A stretch of DNA of 64,000 nucleotides from Myroides sp. 1354 (GTDB lineage: Bacteria > Bacteroidota > Bacteroidia > Flavobacteriales > Flavobacteriaceae). Shown in pieces: positions 17,234-26,105 of this stretch (its first letter is position 1; each line of letters starts with the position of its first letter). Both the position numbers and the translations under genes were made by a program. The stretch covers positions 149-64,148 of the forward strand of contig NZ_JACAGN010000014.1 of assembly GCF_030324495.1 (NCBI RefSeq), given 5' to 3'. A model generated the notes under the pieces. It made no database searches. It was given only the letters and a program-made list of their open reading frames with translations, and was not told the origin of the DNA.

Positions 17234-17980
17234 ATGGTTACAATAACAATTTTAGGTTCGGGAAAAGTTGCGCACCACTTAATAGGAAACATCCTAGAAA
17301 GTGATCGGTTGGAGCTACAACAAATATACGCAAGAAAAGCGAATTCAGTTACTGATTTAGTTCCTGAAAGTAGAGTTGTGAGTGATATCGCGCAATTAAA
17401 ACCTGCGGATATTTTTATCATTGCCGTTAGCGATATTGCCATTGAAGAAGTTTCCAAATCCATTCAACTCCCCAATCAGTTTGTAGTGCATACTTCAGGA
17501 ACGATTCCTATGTCAGCCATACAACAACAACGCAAGGGAGTAATGTATATGCTACAATCCTTTTCGAAAGATAAAGAGCTAGACTTTTCTTCCATTCCCT
17601 TCTGCATTGAGGCGAATCACACAGAGGATTTTCAATTGCTAGAAAACATTGCGGTGAGTTTTTCAGAACGCGTGTATAAAATTTCTTCGGAACAGCGAAA
17701 AGCCATTCACTTAGCTGCGGTATTTGTCAATAATTTCTCCAATCATATGTTTACCATGGGAGAAGACATTTGCAAAGAATACCAAGTGCCCTTTGAAATT
17801 CTAAAACCGTTAATCTTAGAAACAGCCAATAAAATCATGCATTTATCTCCACTCGATGCCCAAACTGGCCCTGCATCTAGAGGAGATGAAAATACCATCA
17901 ATCAACACCTCAAAATGTTGACTGATCCCACAAAAAAAGAAATCTATCAACTTATTACAAAATCAATACAAAATAGATAA
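17234..17980 (+). CDS. Rossmann-like / DUF2520 dehydrogenase-type protein
   Basis: 248 residues. The N-terminus has a dinucleotide-binding fold (ITILGSGKVAHHL, residues 3-15) like ProC and 6-phosphogluconate dehydrogenases, and the C-terminal helical DUF2520 domain contains NNFSNHMFTMGEDIC and a GPASRGDE motif. The family is a putative NAD(P)-dependent oxidoreductase with no agreed substrate. Its stop overlaps the kdsC start (TAATG), and kdsC and maf follow, an arrangement I know from other Flavobacteriia. It is divergent from the haemoglobin gene. Confidence 0.85.
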   Translation: MVTITILGSGKVAHHLIGNILESDRLELQQIYARKANSVTDLVPESRVVSDIAQLKPADIFIIAVSDIAIEEVSKSIQLPNQFVVHTSGTIPMSAIQQQRKGVMYMLQSFSKDKELDFSSIPFCIEANHTEDFQLLENIAVSFSERVYKISSEQRKAIHLAAVFVNNFSNHMFTMGEDICKEYQVPFEILKPLILETANKIMHLSPLDAQTGPASRGDENTINQHLKMLTDPTKKEIYQLITKSIQNR

Positions 17981-18507
17981 TGTCTAAACACTTTAAAGAA
18001 ATCATGAACGATATCACTACATTCATATTGGATGTAGATGGCGTTTTAACGGACGGAAAAGTTCACGTTACCAACAATGGAGATTTATTGCGAATTATGA
18101 GTATCAAAGATGGTTATGCCATCAAAGCTGCTTTAGAAAACGGTTATCGCGTATGTATCATCTCTGGAGGAAGTAACGAAGGTGTAAAAACAAGATTGAG
18201 CAACTTAGGGGTAAAAGATATTTTCTTGGGGGTTTCCAATAAAGTGGAAATTTTCAAAAAATACTGTGCCGATCACAACCTAACGGCAGATGAAATTTTA
18301 TATATGGGAGATGATATTCCCGATTATCACGTGATGCAACAAGTAGCACTTCCTACTGCTCCTCAGGATGCTTCACCAGAAATCAAGCGTATCTCTCGTT
18401 ATATTTCACATAAAAATGGCGGTGAAGGCGCAGTAAGAGAAGTAATTGAACAAGTGATGAAAACCCAACAAAAATGGTTTCAACACTTTGATGCTAAATA
18501 CGATTAA
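17980..18507 (+). CDS. kdsC: KdsC-type 3-deoxy-D-manno-octulosonate 8-phosphate phosphatase
   Basis: 175 residues, a minimal HAD phosphatase. The nucleophile motif is FILDVDGVLTDG (D18 and D20), motif II is CIISGGS, and motif IV is YMGDDIPDY. It removes phosphate from KDO-8-phosphate in lipopolysaccharide core synthesis and works as a tetramer in the cytoplasm. The ATG overlaps the stop of the upstream gene by one base, so translation is coupled. An alternative start is the internal Met9. Confidence 0.92.
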   Translation: MSKHFKEIMNDITTFILDVDGVLTDGKVHVTNNGDLLRIMSIKDGYAIKAALENGYRVCIISGGSNEGVKTRLSNLGVKDIFLGVSNKVEIFKKYCADHNLTADEILYMGDDIPDYHVMQQVALPTAPQDASPEIKRISRYISHKNGGEGAVREVIEQVMKTQQKWFQHFDAKYD

Positions 18508-18515
18508 TTGATCTT

Positions 18516-19103
18516 ATGCCTTATCAAATATTAAACAACTATACCCTTGTATTAGGGTCTAATTCACCTAGACGCAAGCAATTCTTACACGACTTAGGCT
18601 TAACTTTTGTTGTACGAGCTTCGGATATAGATGAAATTTATCCCCATGAACTTCAAGGCGCCGCAATTACCGATTATATTGCTAAATTAAAGGCAGACGC
18701 TATTGCGCTAACGGATGAAAGAGAAATTTTAATTACCAGCGATACCACTGTATGGCACGAAGGTCAATCATTAGGAAAGCCTTTAGACAGACAAGATGCG
18801 ATTGAAATGCTAACCTCCTTATCAGGAAAAGCACATGAAGTAATTACATCAATCTGTTTAAAAACACAGCAAAAAGAACATGTATTTCACGTTGTCACAG
18901 CCGTACATTTTAAACCGTTAAGTCTGGAGCAAATTGAATATTACATTGATCAATACAAACCCTATGACAAAGCAGGGGCCTATGGTATTCAAGAATGGAT
19001 TGGCTTAGTGGGAATCGAACGAATCAATGGTTCCTATACCAATATCGTGGGCTTGCCTACGACAGAACTAATGGAAGAATTATTACAGTTTATTAAAGAT
19101 TAA
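18516..19103 (+). CDS. maf: Maf-like nucleotide pyrophosphatase
   Basis: 195 residues. Signature LVLGSNSPRRKQFL near the N-terminus, SDTTVWHEGQSLGKP in the middle and KAGAYGIQEW near residue 150 are the hallmark Maf/YhdE motifs. The enzymes hydrolyse non-canonical or canonical pyrimidine nucleoside triphosphates (dTTP/UTP type), acting in house-cleaning or division arrest. Lies 8 bases after kdsC and 3 bases before the MscS-like gene, so it belongs to the same operon. Confidence 0.92.
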   Translation: MPYQILNNYTLVLGSNSPRRKQFLHDLGLTFVVRASDIDEIYPHELQGAAITDYIAKLKADAIALTDEREILITSDTTVWHEGQSLGKPLDRQDAIEMLTSLSGKAHEVITSICLKTQQKEHVFHVVTAVHFKPLSLEQIEYYIDQYKPYDKAGAYGIQEWIGLVGIERINGSYTNIVGLPTTELMEELLQFIKD

Positions 19104-19106
19104 AAC

Positions 19107-19643
19107 ATGCCTGAAGGATATTTATTTAAAGCTATAATTACAGCAATCGCTATCCTAATCTTTTTGATTTCGAGAAAAGTCATTACGACAATCATTCACT
19201 CTTTTTCAAAAAAATCTGAAATGAAAGAAGGTCGAGAAGCTGTGGTCATTCGCTTGTTTAACTTGCTACTACTCGTCTTGTTGTTTATTATCATCTTTAC
19301 CATTTGGGGCGTTGAAAAAGACAATGTACTATTGACCTTAACCTCTGTATTTACAGTAATTGGGGTTGCTATGTTTGCCCAATGGTCTTTATTAAGCAAT
19401 ATCACAGCGGGTATTTTACTATTCTTTTCTTTTCCTTTTCGCATCGGCGATATTATTCGCATTCAGGACAAAGATTTTCCAACAGAAGGTAGAATCGTAG
19501 ACATCAAAGCTTTTTACCTGCTGTTAATAACGAAAGATGGAGAACAAATTTCCTATCCCAACAACCTCCTTCTACAAAAAGGAATCGTTATTCTCAGTCC
19601 AGATCACTTTGAAACACATACAAAAAACACCTTACAGGAATAA
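19107..19643 (+). CDS. Small MscS-type mechanosensitive channel
   Basis: 178 residues, much shorter than MscS of E. coli (286). Three membrane segments (about 5-25, 48-70, 75-115) are followed by a reduced cytoplasmic beta domain (about 115-165). The pore-lining/beta junction FAQWSLLSNITAGILLFFS and FRIGDIIRI is clear. The C-terminal alpha/beta cap of MscS is missing, as in many Bacteroidetes homologues. It should open on hypo-osmotic shock, though gating is not proven. Last gene of the DUF2520-kdsC-maf operon. Confidence 0.88.
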   Translation: MPEGYLFKAIITAIAILIFLISRKVITTIIHSFSKKSEMKEGREAVVIRLFNLLLLVLLFIIIFTIWGVEKDNVLLTLTSVFTVIGVAMFAQWSLLSNITAGILLFFSFPFRIGDIIRIQDKDFPTEGRIVDIKAFYLLLITKDGEQISYPNNLLLQKGIVILSPDHFETHTKNTLQE

Positions 19644-19644
19644 A

Positions 19645-19706
19645 TGGTTATCGGTTATGGGTTATGGGTTATCAGCTGATAACTGATACCCCATAACCGA
19701 TAACCG
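19645..19706. repeat. Palindrome built from GATAAC/GTTATC units between convergent genes
   Basis: Left half GGTTATCGGTTATGGG... and right half ...CCCCATAACCGATAACC are reverse complements around the central GTTATCAGCTGATAAC (19668-19683). The element fills the entire space between the stop codons of the MscS-like gene and the TRIC-like gene. It belongs to the dispersed GATAAC family and would fold into a long hairpin in either transcript, so a bidirectional terminator role is likely. Confidence 0.75.
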
Positions 19707-20327
19707 TTAATTGTCTGTCAACCGATTTGCAAAAGGCAAACTCCATTTATAGCGAACGGCCAACAAACGAAGAATGATAACACTACCGGCTGTAGTCAGA
19801 TAAATTACTTCTTTATTAACTTGGTAATGATCTAATAAATAGTATACGCAACCTCCGAATATACAAGCTGTTGCATAAATTTCCTTTTGAAAGATAATGG
19901 GAATCTGGTTCGCTAGAATATCGCGAATAACCCCTCCAAAACAAGCCGTAATCGTACCTAATGCGATACAAAATACGGGATGTAATCCCACAGACATTCC
20001 TTTTGCTATTCCAATTAGCGTAAAAACAGCGATTCCAATCGTATCAAACAAAAAAAGCGAATAGCGCAAAATCGTAAAGCGTTTATAAAATACCAACGAA
20101 AGGAAAACGCCTAAAAAGGTGACATAAAAATAACTAAGGTCAGTTAACCAAAATACGGGGGTAATTCCAATCATCATATCCCGTATGGTTCCACCTCCCA
20201 CTGCTGTGGCAAAGGCCAAGATAATCATACCAAACAAATCTAGCTTACGCTCACGCCCCGCCAATGCTCCGGAAATTGCAAATGCCAATGTTCCGAGCAA
20301 ATCTAAAATCTCAAAAAAACTAAACAT
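19707..20327 (-). CDS. TRIC-like / UPF0126 (YicG) membrane protein
   Basis: 206 residues with seven predicted membrane segments arranged as two related halves. Each half has the family glycine motif: GGGTIRDMMIG (about 42-52) and CFGGVIRDILANQIP (about 128-142). Bacterial homologues of trimeric intracellular cation channels have this fold and conduct potassium; some UPF0126 members have been linked to glycine or amino acid uptake instead. It lies 13 bases after the RDD gene on the same strand. Confidence 0.88.
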   Translation of the reverse strand: MFSFFEILDLLGTLAFAISGALAGRERKLDLFGMIILAFATAVGGGTIRDMMIGITPVFWLTDLSYFYVTFLGVFLSLVFYKRFTILRYSLFLFDTIGIAVFTLIGIAKGMSVGLHPVFCIALGTITACFGGVIRDILANQIPIIFQKEIYATACIFGGCVYYLLDHYQVNKEVIYLTTAGSVIILRLLAVRYKWSLPFANRLTDN

Positions 20328-20340
20328 TTAAAAAAATATA

Positions 20341-21084
20341 TTACTCTTTACCTGTAAAATGACTATAGTCCTTCAAGACTAACTCTACAAATTCTTGGTT
20401 ATTTAACGCCAATTGCCCTTGATCTACCTTTAGTTCAGACTCCAGCTTATTGGCTAATGCTTTGATTAAAGAATAATCTCGGCTTTTGATATACTTCAAA
20501 TAAATTTCTTTCACCACGCCAATGTCCGCATCTGATAAGCGAATCACCTGAGGTAGTAAAGGTTTATATTCCTGCTCTACTTCTTGGAAGATGGTGGTAG
20601 ACAAACTCACCCTATTCTTAGTGCTTATGACAGTAGTTCCCGCAAAGAAATCTCCCAATCGTTGGCTTTTGGAAGTAGCCAAAATACTGATTACGGCAAT
20701 AATTCCATTTCCAATAAAAAGATCGATGACTCTAAAAATCCAACGAATAAAATAATCGACAACTGTTGCTTGATACCCATCAATCTTGATGACTTTGATT
20801 CCCAATATTTTCTTTCCTGGTGTTGATCCCTGCATGAGTACCTCAAAGATGACCGTATAAAAGATCACGGGAATACTGATTAAGATAAAAAAGGCATTAA
20901 TAGACCAGATGTCATCGGGAAAAAGATTAGAAAAATGAAAGATAGTATTGAGATAATAAAATACGATAAAATACAGAATTTTAAAAATCATATCCAATAA
21001 AAAAGCTAAAATTCGCTCTCCTATTGAAGCTGCTTTAAAATCAATTTCTATGTTTTGTGTTGTATTTATTGTTAATTTAGCCAT
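20341..21084 (-). CDS. RDD-family membrane protein
   Basis: 247 residues. The RDD domain covers about 20-165 with the characteristic SIGERILAFLLDMI, a TPGKKILGIKVI segment and the IRWIFRVIDL/SQRLGDFFAGTTVI end. About 80 cytoplasmic residues follow. RDD proteins are of unknown or transport-linked function. The gene is divergent from the SpoIIM gene with only 25 bases between the starts, and RDD genes often accompany SpoIIM/DUF4129/MoxR/DUF58 clusters, so it probably belongs to the system at 21110-27425. Confidence 0.88.
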   Translation of the reverse strand: MAKLTINTTQNIEIDFKAASIGERILAFLLDMIFKILYFIVFYYLNTIFHFSNLFPDDIWSINAFFILISIPVIFYTVIFEVLMQGSTPGKKILGIKVIKIDGYQATVVDYFIRWIFRVIDLFIGNGIIAVISILATSKSQRLGDFFAGTTVISTKNRVSLSTTIFQEVEQEYKPLLPQVIRLSDADIGVVKEIYLKYIKSRDYSLIKALANKLESELKVDQGQLALNNQEFVELVLKDYSHFTGKE

Positions 21085-21109
21085 AAATATATTTTTAACT
21101 AATCACAGC

Positions 21110-22075
21110 ATGAGAGAAGTCGCGTTTATTAAAAAAAATAAAGAACACTGGCTTTCATACGAAAAGGCCCTCTATTCCTTGCAAACGCAAAAACCAGACT
21201 ATCTTGCATCAATGTATATGCAGATCATGAATGATTTAGCATATGCCAAAACTTTTTATCCCAATAGTAAAATTACACAATATTTAAACAGTTTGGCGAT
21301 ACAAACTTACCAAAAAATATACAAAACAAAGCGAATTGAAGAAAATAGAATAAAACGCTTCTTTCTATACGATGTTCCCTTAGCGGTTTATCGCCACAGA
21401 CGCAAGTTAAACTTCACCCTATTGCTCTTTATCGTCTTCGTCGCCATCGGTATAATTTCAACCCACTACGACCCTGATTTTACTCGAAATGTATTAGGTG
21501 ATTCTTATGTCAATGCTACTATTGACAATATTGATCAAGAGGATGCAATGGCCGTGTATCAGTCAGGTAGTAATTGGGGAAGTTTTATTGGCATTACAGC
21601 CAACAACCTTTATGTAGGCTTGCGTTTCTTCCTTTTCGGTTTAACCGCAGGATTGGGAACCTTGCTCTTTCTTTTCTACAATGCAGTAATGTTGGGAACC
21701 TTCCAGTATTTTTTCGTTAATGAAAATGCCTTTATGGAGAGTGTACGCGGTATTTGGTTACACGGAGCCCTAGAAATAACCGCTATGGTAGTTGAAGCAT
21801 TTGCTGGATTTATTTTAGGTGCGAGTTTGCTCTTCCCTAAAACCCTATCCCGAGTCAATTCACTGAAAATAGGTTTTAAAGATGCTTTAACTATCTTTAT
21901 CGCCACTATTCCTTTTACCATTTTAGCGGGATTCATTGAAGGATTTATCACCCGATATGCCAAATCAATGCCGGATGTACTCAATTATGCCATCATCCTC
22001 AGTACCTTTAGTCTTATCGTGTTCTATTTCTTTCTTTACCCCAAACGATTAGTAAAAAAACTAAACCTTATATAA
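21110..22075 (+). CDS. SpoIIM-family (stage II sporulation M-like) membrane protein
   Basis: 321 residues from the ATG at 21110 (MREVAFIKKNKEHW); an in-frame start at 21050 would overlap the divergent RDD gene. A soluble N-terminal part of about 90 residues is followed by several membrane segments, including GSFIGITANNLYVGLRFFLFG, quoted in parts, and the long LHGALEITAMVVEAFAGFILG helix, which are SpoIIM/DUF95 hallmarks. In Bacilli SpoIIM is part of the engulfment complex; in non-sporulating Bacteroidetes the homologue sits in MoxR clusters with unknown role. First gene of a six-gene operon. Confidence 0.88.
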   Translation: MREVAFIKKNKEHWLSYEKALYSLQTQKPDYLASMYMQIMNDLAYAKTFYPNSKITQYLNSLAIQTYQKIYKTKRIEENRIKRFFLYDVPLAVYRHRRKLNFTLLLFIVFVAIGIISTHYDPDFTRNVLGDSYVNATIDNIDQEDAMAVYQSGSNWGSFIGITANNLYVGLRFFLFGLTAGLGTLLFLFYNAVMLGTFQYFFVNENAFMESVRGIWLHGALEITAMVVEAFAGFILGASLLFPKTLSRVNSLKIGFKDALTIFIATIPFTILAGFIEGFITRYAKSMPDVLNYAIILSTFSLIVFYFFLYPKRLVKKLNLI

Positions 22076-22084
22076 ACAATTGCT

Positions 22085-23038
22085 ATGTTTTTATTATTTC
22101 AGAAACGTGATTTCAGCGCGCTAGTTAGCGACACTTTTACCTTCTTGCGATTAGAGGGGAAAAATTATTTCAAACACTTTTTAAAGTTGTGTGGAATTCC
22201 TCTTATTCTCATGCTGGTACTCATTTACCTTTTGGCAGATGTAACCATCTCCTCAGCAGTAACCGCTTCTCATTCAAGTGGATTTGAAGGAGATGCATTT
22301 ATCACTACGCTTTTTGAAAATCACATTGGACTTGTTATCCTTGCCGTTTTTGGTGCCTTATTAGTCGCTTTTATCATGGGAATAATTTGCTATTCATACC
22401 CTGTTCTCTACATGAAAAACCTCGGTTTAGCTATAGAAACACAACCTGCCGATCCAAATCAAATCGGCAAACAGATGAAGAGCAAACTAGGTTCAATCCT
22501 TGTTTTTCTATTGGGATCGACCTTTATTATTGCTCCTTTAGCGATATTGATGTTTTATATTTCTGTACTTTTGGCTTTTCTTATTGTTGGAATTCCGATT
22601 CTAATTTTAATGATTCCAACATTTTACTCGATTTTTACTCTAGCCATTTTCGAATACCTAACTAAAAACACAGGCTTCTTTACAGCCTATGGAAATGCAA
22701 TCAGATACGTACGTTACAATTATTGGACGATTATAGGAAATACCTTTATTTTTTATATTATTACATCCTTAATCACCTTTATCCCATCCATGATTATTCA
22801 AGTACTAACTTTGGGGAGTAGTGCATTTTTAGATTTAGAGAATACAGAAAGTGCTACTTTTAGTACAGCTTTAACTTGGGGCATTGTCTTATTGTATTTC
22901 ATTTATATCTTATTGGCTACTTTAGCACAAAATATTATGTTTATCAACCAAGGGATTATCTACTATAGCGAAAGAGAAAAAGAAGAAAATTTCTTTACAA
23001 AAAGTAAAATTGACAGTATTGGTTCAAATAATGAATAA
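22085..23038 (+). CDS. Multi-pass membrane protein of the MoxR/DUF58 cluster
   Basis: 317 residues with about six membrane segments (about 38-58, 88-110, 140-175, 180-200, 220-245, 265-290) and charged ends. I recognise no named family with certainty; it resembles the glycerophosphoryl-diester-phosphodiesterase membrane-domain type seen in similar clusters. It starts 9 bases after SpoIIM and overlaps the start of the DUF4129 gene by 8 bases, so expression is tightly coupled. Confidence 0.75.
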   Translation: MFLLFQKRDFSALVSDTFTFLRLEGKNYFKHFLKLCGIPLILMLVLIYLLADVTISSAVTASHSSGFEGDAFITTLFENHIGLVILAVFGALLVAFIMGIICYSYPVLYMKNLGLAIETQPADPNQIGKQMKSKLGSILVFLLGSTFIIAPLAILMFYISVLLAFLIVGIPILILMIPTFYSIFTLAIFEYLTKNTGFFTAYGNAIRYVRYNYWTIIGNTFIFYIITSLITFIPSMIIQVLTLGSSAFLDLENTESATFSTALTWGIVLLYFIYILLATLAQNIMFINQGIIYYSEREKEENFFTKSKIDSIGSNNE

Positions 23039-23861
23039 ACGCCTGCCCCTTTCTTTGCTATCGATCTTATTGTGCTTGTTGTTTACGGTTACGGTACACG
23101 CCCAAACAACAGAGGATGACGATTGCGACGATTGTCCGACAGAAGTAGAAGAAGTTATCCTTTCTGATACTACTCCTAAAAAAGTAGTAACAGTGGATTC
23201 TCTTTTTCTTTTACAGGATAAAAACAGCGCAGTTAACGAGAGAAAATTCAAAGCGAAATTCAAAGATAACTATAAAGGAAAACCAGAATTTACCTATGTA
23301 AAAGTAGAGAAAAAAGAGGGCTTGTTTGATCGAATCAAACAAGCCATACGCAATTGGTATTACCGCAACTTTGTCCAACAAGTTGGAGAAGAGCTCAACC
23401 ACTTCTATTATGTTGTTTTTCTTCGCGTACTCGGTTTCTTTATCTTAGGACTTGTTATTTACTACTTGGCCAAAGCCTTTATCCAAAAAGACATCTATTG
23501 GATCATCAAAAAGAAAGGCAAAAAAATCAGTGCATTGGAAAATATTACAACGGAGGATTTCAAAACCACTAATTTTGAACAATTGGTGGCAGAAGCGTTG
23601 GAACAAAAGCAGTATCGTTTGTCCATTCGCTTGTACTATCTTTGGTTGTTACAACGCCTACAAGAAGAGCAAAAAATTGTATGGGCACCAGAAAAAACCA
23701 ATGCAGACTATACCTATGAATTAAAAGAAGAAAGAGAACGAGAAGAATTCTCTTACCTCTCCTATCTCTACAACAATATTTGGTATGGAGAATATGAACT
23801 AACCGATGAAGATTTTTTCAAAGCGAAGAGCTCTTTTGATTTGAAACTTAAAAACAAGTAA
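23031..23861 (+). CDS. DUF4129 membrane protein
   Basis: 276 residues from the ATG at 23031, which overlaps the upstream stop by 8 bases (a start at 23010 is less likely). It begins with a signal-like helix and a cysteine-rich acidic segment (DDCDDCP), has one central membrane helix (about 128-150) and a cytoplasmic DUF4129 domain (about 185-270) with LRLYYLWLL-type core (SIRLYYLWLLQRLQ) and the KTNADYTYEL motif. DUF4129 proteins are found with MoxR/DUF58 and transglutaminase genes. The CxxC after the signal segment is unusual and could form a disulfide. Confidence 0.85.
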   Translation: MNKRLPLSLLSILLCLLFTVTVHAQTTEDDDCDDCPTEVEEVILSDTTPKKVVTVDSLFLLQDKNSAVNERKFKAKFKDNYKGKPEFTYVKVEKKEGLFDRIKQAIRNWYYRNFVQQVGEELNHFYYVVFLRVLGFFILGLVIYYLAKAFIQKDIYWIIKKKGKKISALENITTEDFKTTNFEQLVAEALEQKQYRLSIRLYYLWLLQRLQEEQKIVWAPEKTNADYTYELKEEREREEFSYLSYLYNNIWYGEYELTDEDFFKAKSSFDLKLKNK

Positions 23862-23864
23862 ACC

Positions 23865-25076
23865 ATGAACAGTTCCTTAAAAAAGTTTGGCCTTGCCCTG
23901 TTGATATTGGTTACTTGTGTATTCTTTTACGAAAGAGGAAAACAGCAACCCATGCACTGGTCCGAAACCTTCAACAACAAAGATAAAAACCCCTACGGAT
24001 TATATATTTTTGATCAAGAAGCCGCGCAATTACTTCAAGCAAAGAAACTCACTCGATTTTCTTCTTCTGTATTTAACTTTTTGTATCAACCCGATTACGA
24101 TACTGTAAAAACCAGTAACCTAATTCTTATATCTGGTGGTTATGCAGATTTAGACGAATACACAGCGAAGCATCTTAAAAAATACATTGCTTCAGGCAAT
24201 ACGGCTTTTATTGCAGTTGAAAACCCAAAAGATTCATTTCTGAAAGCTTTTGGATTGCAAAATGGTGCTGAAATTCCAGATGCTTTTGGCGAAAAAACAG
24301 AAGGCGTTTTATCGCTTACCAACCAACAGCTAACAAAACAAAAATTCCGCGTAAAAAACTCGTTGAATCCTCGATCTTTTGAAATTCTAGACAGTATAAA
24401 AAACAACGTAGAAATCTTGGGTTATCGCTTGGTGAATGACAGCATCAAACAAGTAAATTTAGTGCGAATCAAACACGGAAAAGGAGAATTAATTCTCAGT
24501 AGTTCTCCTCTGATTTTCACGAATTACTATTTGTTGAATAGCAATAACCACCTCTATATCGAAAGTGTACTTTCTTACCTTCCTCTACGCGACTTGACGT
24601 ATATGTACGTTTTAAAATCCGGAGAACTCAAAGAGAGTAGCTCACTTTTGCGCTTTATTTTTGCTAACCCCGCTTTGAAATGGGCTTGGTATTTCTTCTT
24701 AATTGGATTAATCGTATTCACATTATTTACAGCCAAACGCAGACAACGCATCATACCTATCATTCCACCAGTTAAAAATACAACCGTAGCATTTACCAAA
24801 ACCGTTTCAAATTTGTATATTCAGTCCAAAGATTACAATGATTTAATACACAAGAGCATTATTTACTCTTTAGAAAAAATCAGGCGAATTTACTATATTG
24901 ATACAACGGTATTGGATGAAAAATTTGTCTACCATTATCAACTAAAAACCAACAAAGACAAAGCCGATATTCTCGCATTTGTCAACCTAGTGAACGAATT
25001 CAGACGCACAAGCTATTTAGCAACCGAAGAAGATCTCGTTCGATTACATCAAGCAACCAAAAAAATATTAGACTAA
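23865..25076 (+). CDS. DUF4350 membrane-anchored protein
   Basis: 403 residues. An N-terminal anchor (about 8-22) precedes a DUF4350 / GATase-like domain (about 40-230) with NPYGLYIFDQEAAQLL and LILISGGYADLDEYTAKHL. A second membrane helix at about 270-290 leads to a cytoplasmic C-terminal domain. The extracytoplasmic domain resembles the fold of glutamine amidotransferase-like sensor domains but lacks an evident catalytic triad. It lies between DUF4129 and MoxR with 3- and 6-base gaps. Confidence 0.82.
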   Translation: MNSSLKKFGLALLILVTCVFFYERGKQQPMHWSETFNNKDKNPYGLYIFDQEAAQLLQAKKLTRFSSSVFNFLYQPDYDTVKTSNLILISGGYADLDEYTAKHLKKYIASGNTAFIAVENPKDSFLKAFGLQNGAEIPDAFGEKTEGVLSLTNQQLTKQKFRVKNSLNPRSFEILDSIKNNVEILGYRLVNDSIKQVNLVRIKHGKGELILSSSPLIFTNYYLLNSNNHLYIESVLSYLPLRDLTYMYVLKSGELKESSSLLRFIFANPALKWAWYFFLIGLIVFTLFTAKRRQRIIPIIPPVKNTTVAFTKTVSNLYIQSKDYNDLIHKSIIYSLEKIRRIYYIDTTVLDEKFVYHYQLKTNKDKADILAFVNLVNEFRRTSYLATEEDLVRLHQATKKILD

Positions 25077-25082
25077 AATACG

Positions 25083-26093
25083 ATGGAACATACAACAGAA
25101 CATACACCAGAACAATCGGATAACTTAGCTTTTGAATCTCGTTTAGACCTAGGGCCTTTAACGGATAAAATTGCCGCTATTAAATACGAAATAAGCAAGG
25201 TAGTTGTAGGTCAACACAAAACGATTGATCGCTTATTGGTAGCGTTATTAGCGAATGGACACATTCTCTTAGAAGGCGTTCCTGGTGTTGCCAAAACACT
25301 AACGGCTAAAGTATTATCTCAAACTATTGATACCACGTATAGTCGTATTCAATTCACTCCTGACCTAATGCCTTCGGATATTTTAGGGACCTCAGTGTAC
25401 AATATGCAAACGGCGACTTTCGATTTCAAGAAGGGACCTATTTTTGCAAACTTAGTATTGATTGATGAGATAAACCGCGCTCCTGCCAAAACCCAAGCTG
25501 CTTTGTTTGAAGTGATGGAAGAGAGACAAATTACCATTGACAACCTTCAATTTCAAATGGATCAGCCTTTCTTGGTTATTGCCACACAGAACCCAATCGA
25601 ACAAGAAGGAACCTACCGTTTACCAGAAGCGCAATTGGATCGTTTCCTATTCAAAATTGACGTAGAATATCCTTCTTTAGAGGAAGAAATTAATATTTTG
25701 GTCAAAGAACACGCTTTCTTGGATCAGAAAAAAACCACACAGATTAACAAGGTAATTTCACCAAGTGAAATTATAGCGTTCCAAAAGCTAGTCAAACAGA
25801 TTGTTGTAGAAGAAAAAGTAATGGAATACATTGCAAAAATTGTACACCAAACGCGTACCAATCCCATGTTGTATTTAGGAGCTTCTCCTCGAGCCTCCAT
25901 CGCTATTTTAAATGCAGCCAAAGGATATGCAGCCCTTAACAATAGAGATTTTGTTACACCAGAAGATATCAAAGAAGCAGCTTATCCCGTGTTGACACAC
26001 CGTGTAATTGTATCGCCAGAACGCGAAATGGAAGGTGTTACAGCCAAAGATATTATCCAACAAATTGTAGAAACCATCGATATTCCAAGATAA
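25083..26093 (+). CDS. MoxR-family AAA+ ATPase
   Basis: 336 residues. Walker A GVPGVAKTLT, Walker B LVLIDEINRAP, the MoxR segment FLVIATQNPIEQEGTYRLPEAQLDRF, quoted in parts, and sensor 2 GASPRASIAIL are all intact, so it should be an active ATPase. MoxR proteins act as chaperones that insert metals or assemble complexes together with von Willebrand-like or DUF58 partners. Here the likely partner is the DUF58 protein 12 bases downstream. Confidence 0.93.
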   Translation: MEHTTEHTPEQSDNLAFESRLDLGPLTDKIAAIKYEISKVVVGQHKTIDRLLVALLANGHILLEGVPGVAKTLTAKVLSQTIDTTYSRIQFTPDLMPSDILGTSVYNMQTATFDFKKGPIFANLVLIDEINRAPAKTQAALFEVMEERQITIDNLQFQMDQPFLVIATQNPIEQEGTYRLPEAQLDRFLFKIDVEYPSLEEEINILVKEHAFLDQKKTTQINKVISPSEIIAFQKLVKQIVVEEKVMEYIAKIVHQTRTNPMLYLGASPRASIAILNAAKGYAALNNRDFVTPEDIKEAAYPVLTHRVIVSPEREMEGVTAKDIIQQIVETIDIPR

Positions 26094-26105
26094 AAGAGGA
26101 TCCTA

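Noticed and set aside
23211-23402. Minus-strand shadow frames within the MoxR cluster
   Set aside because: The plus-strand genes have family motifs and tight spacing; the shadows do not.
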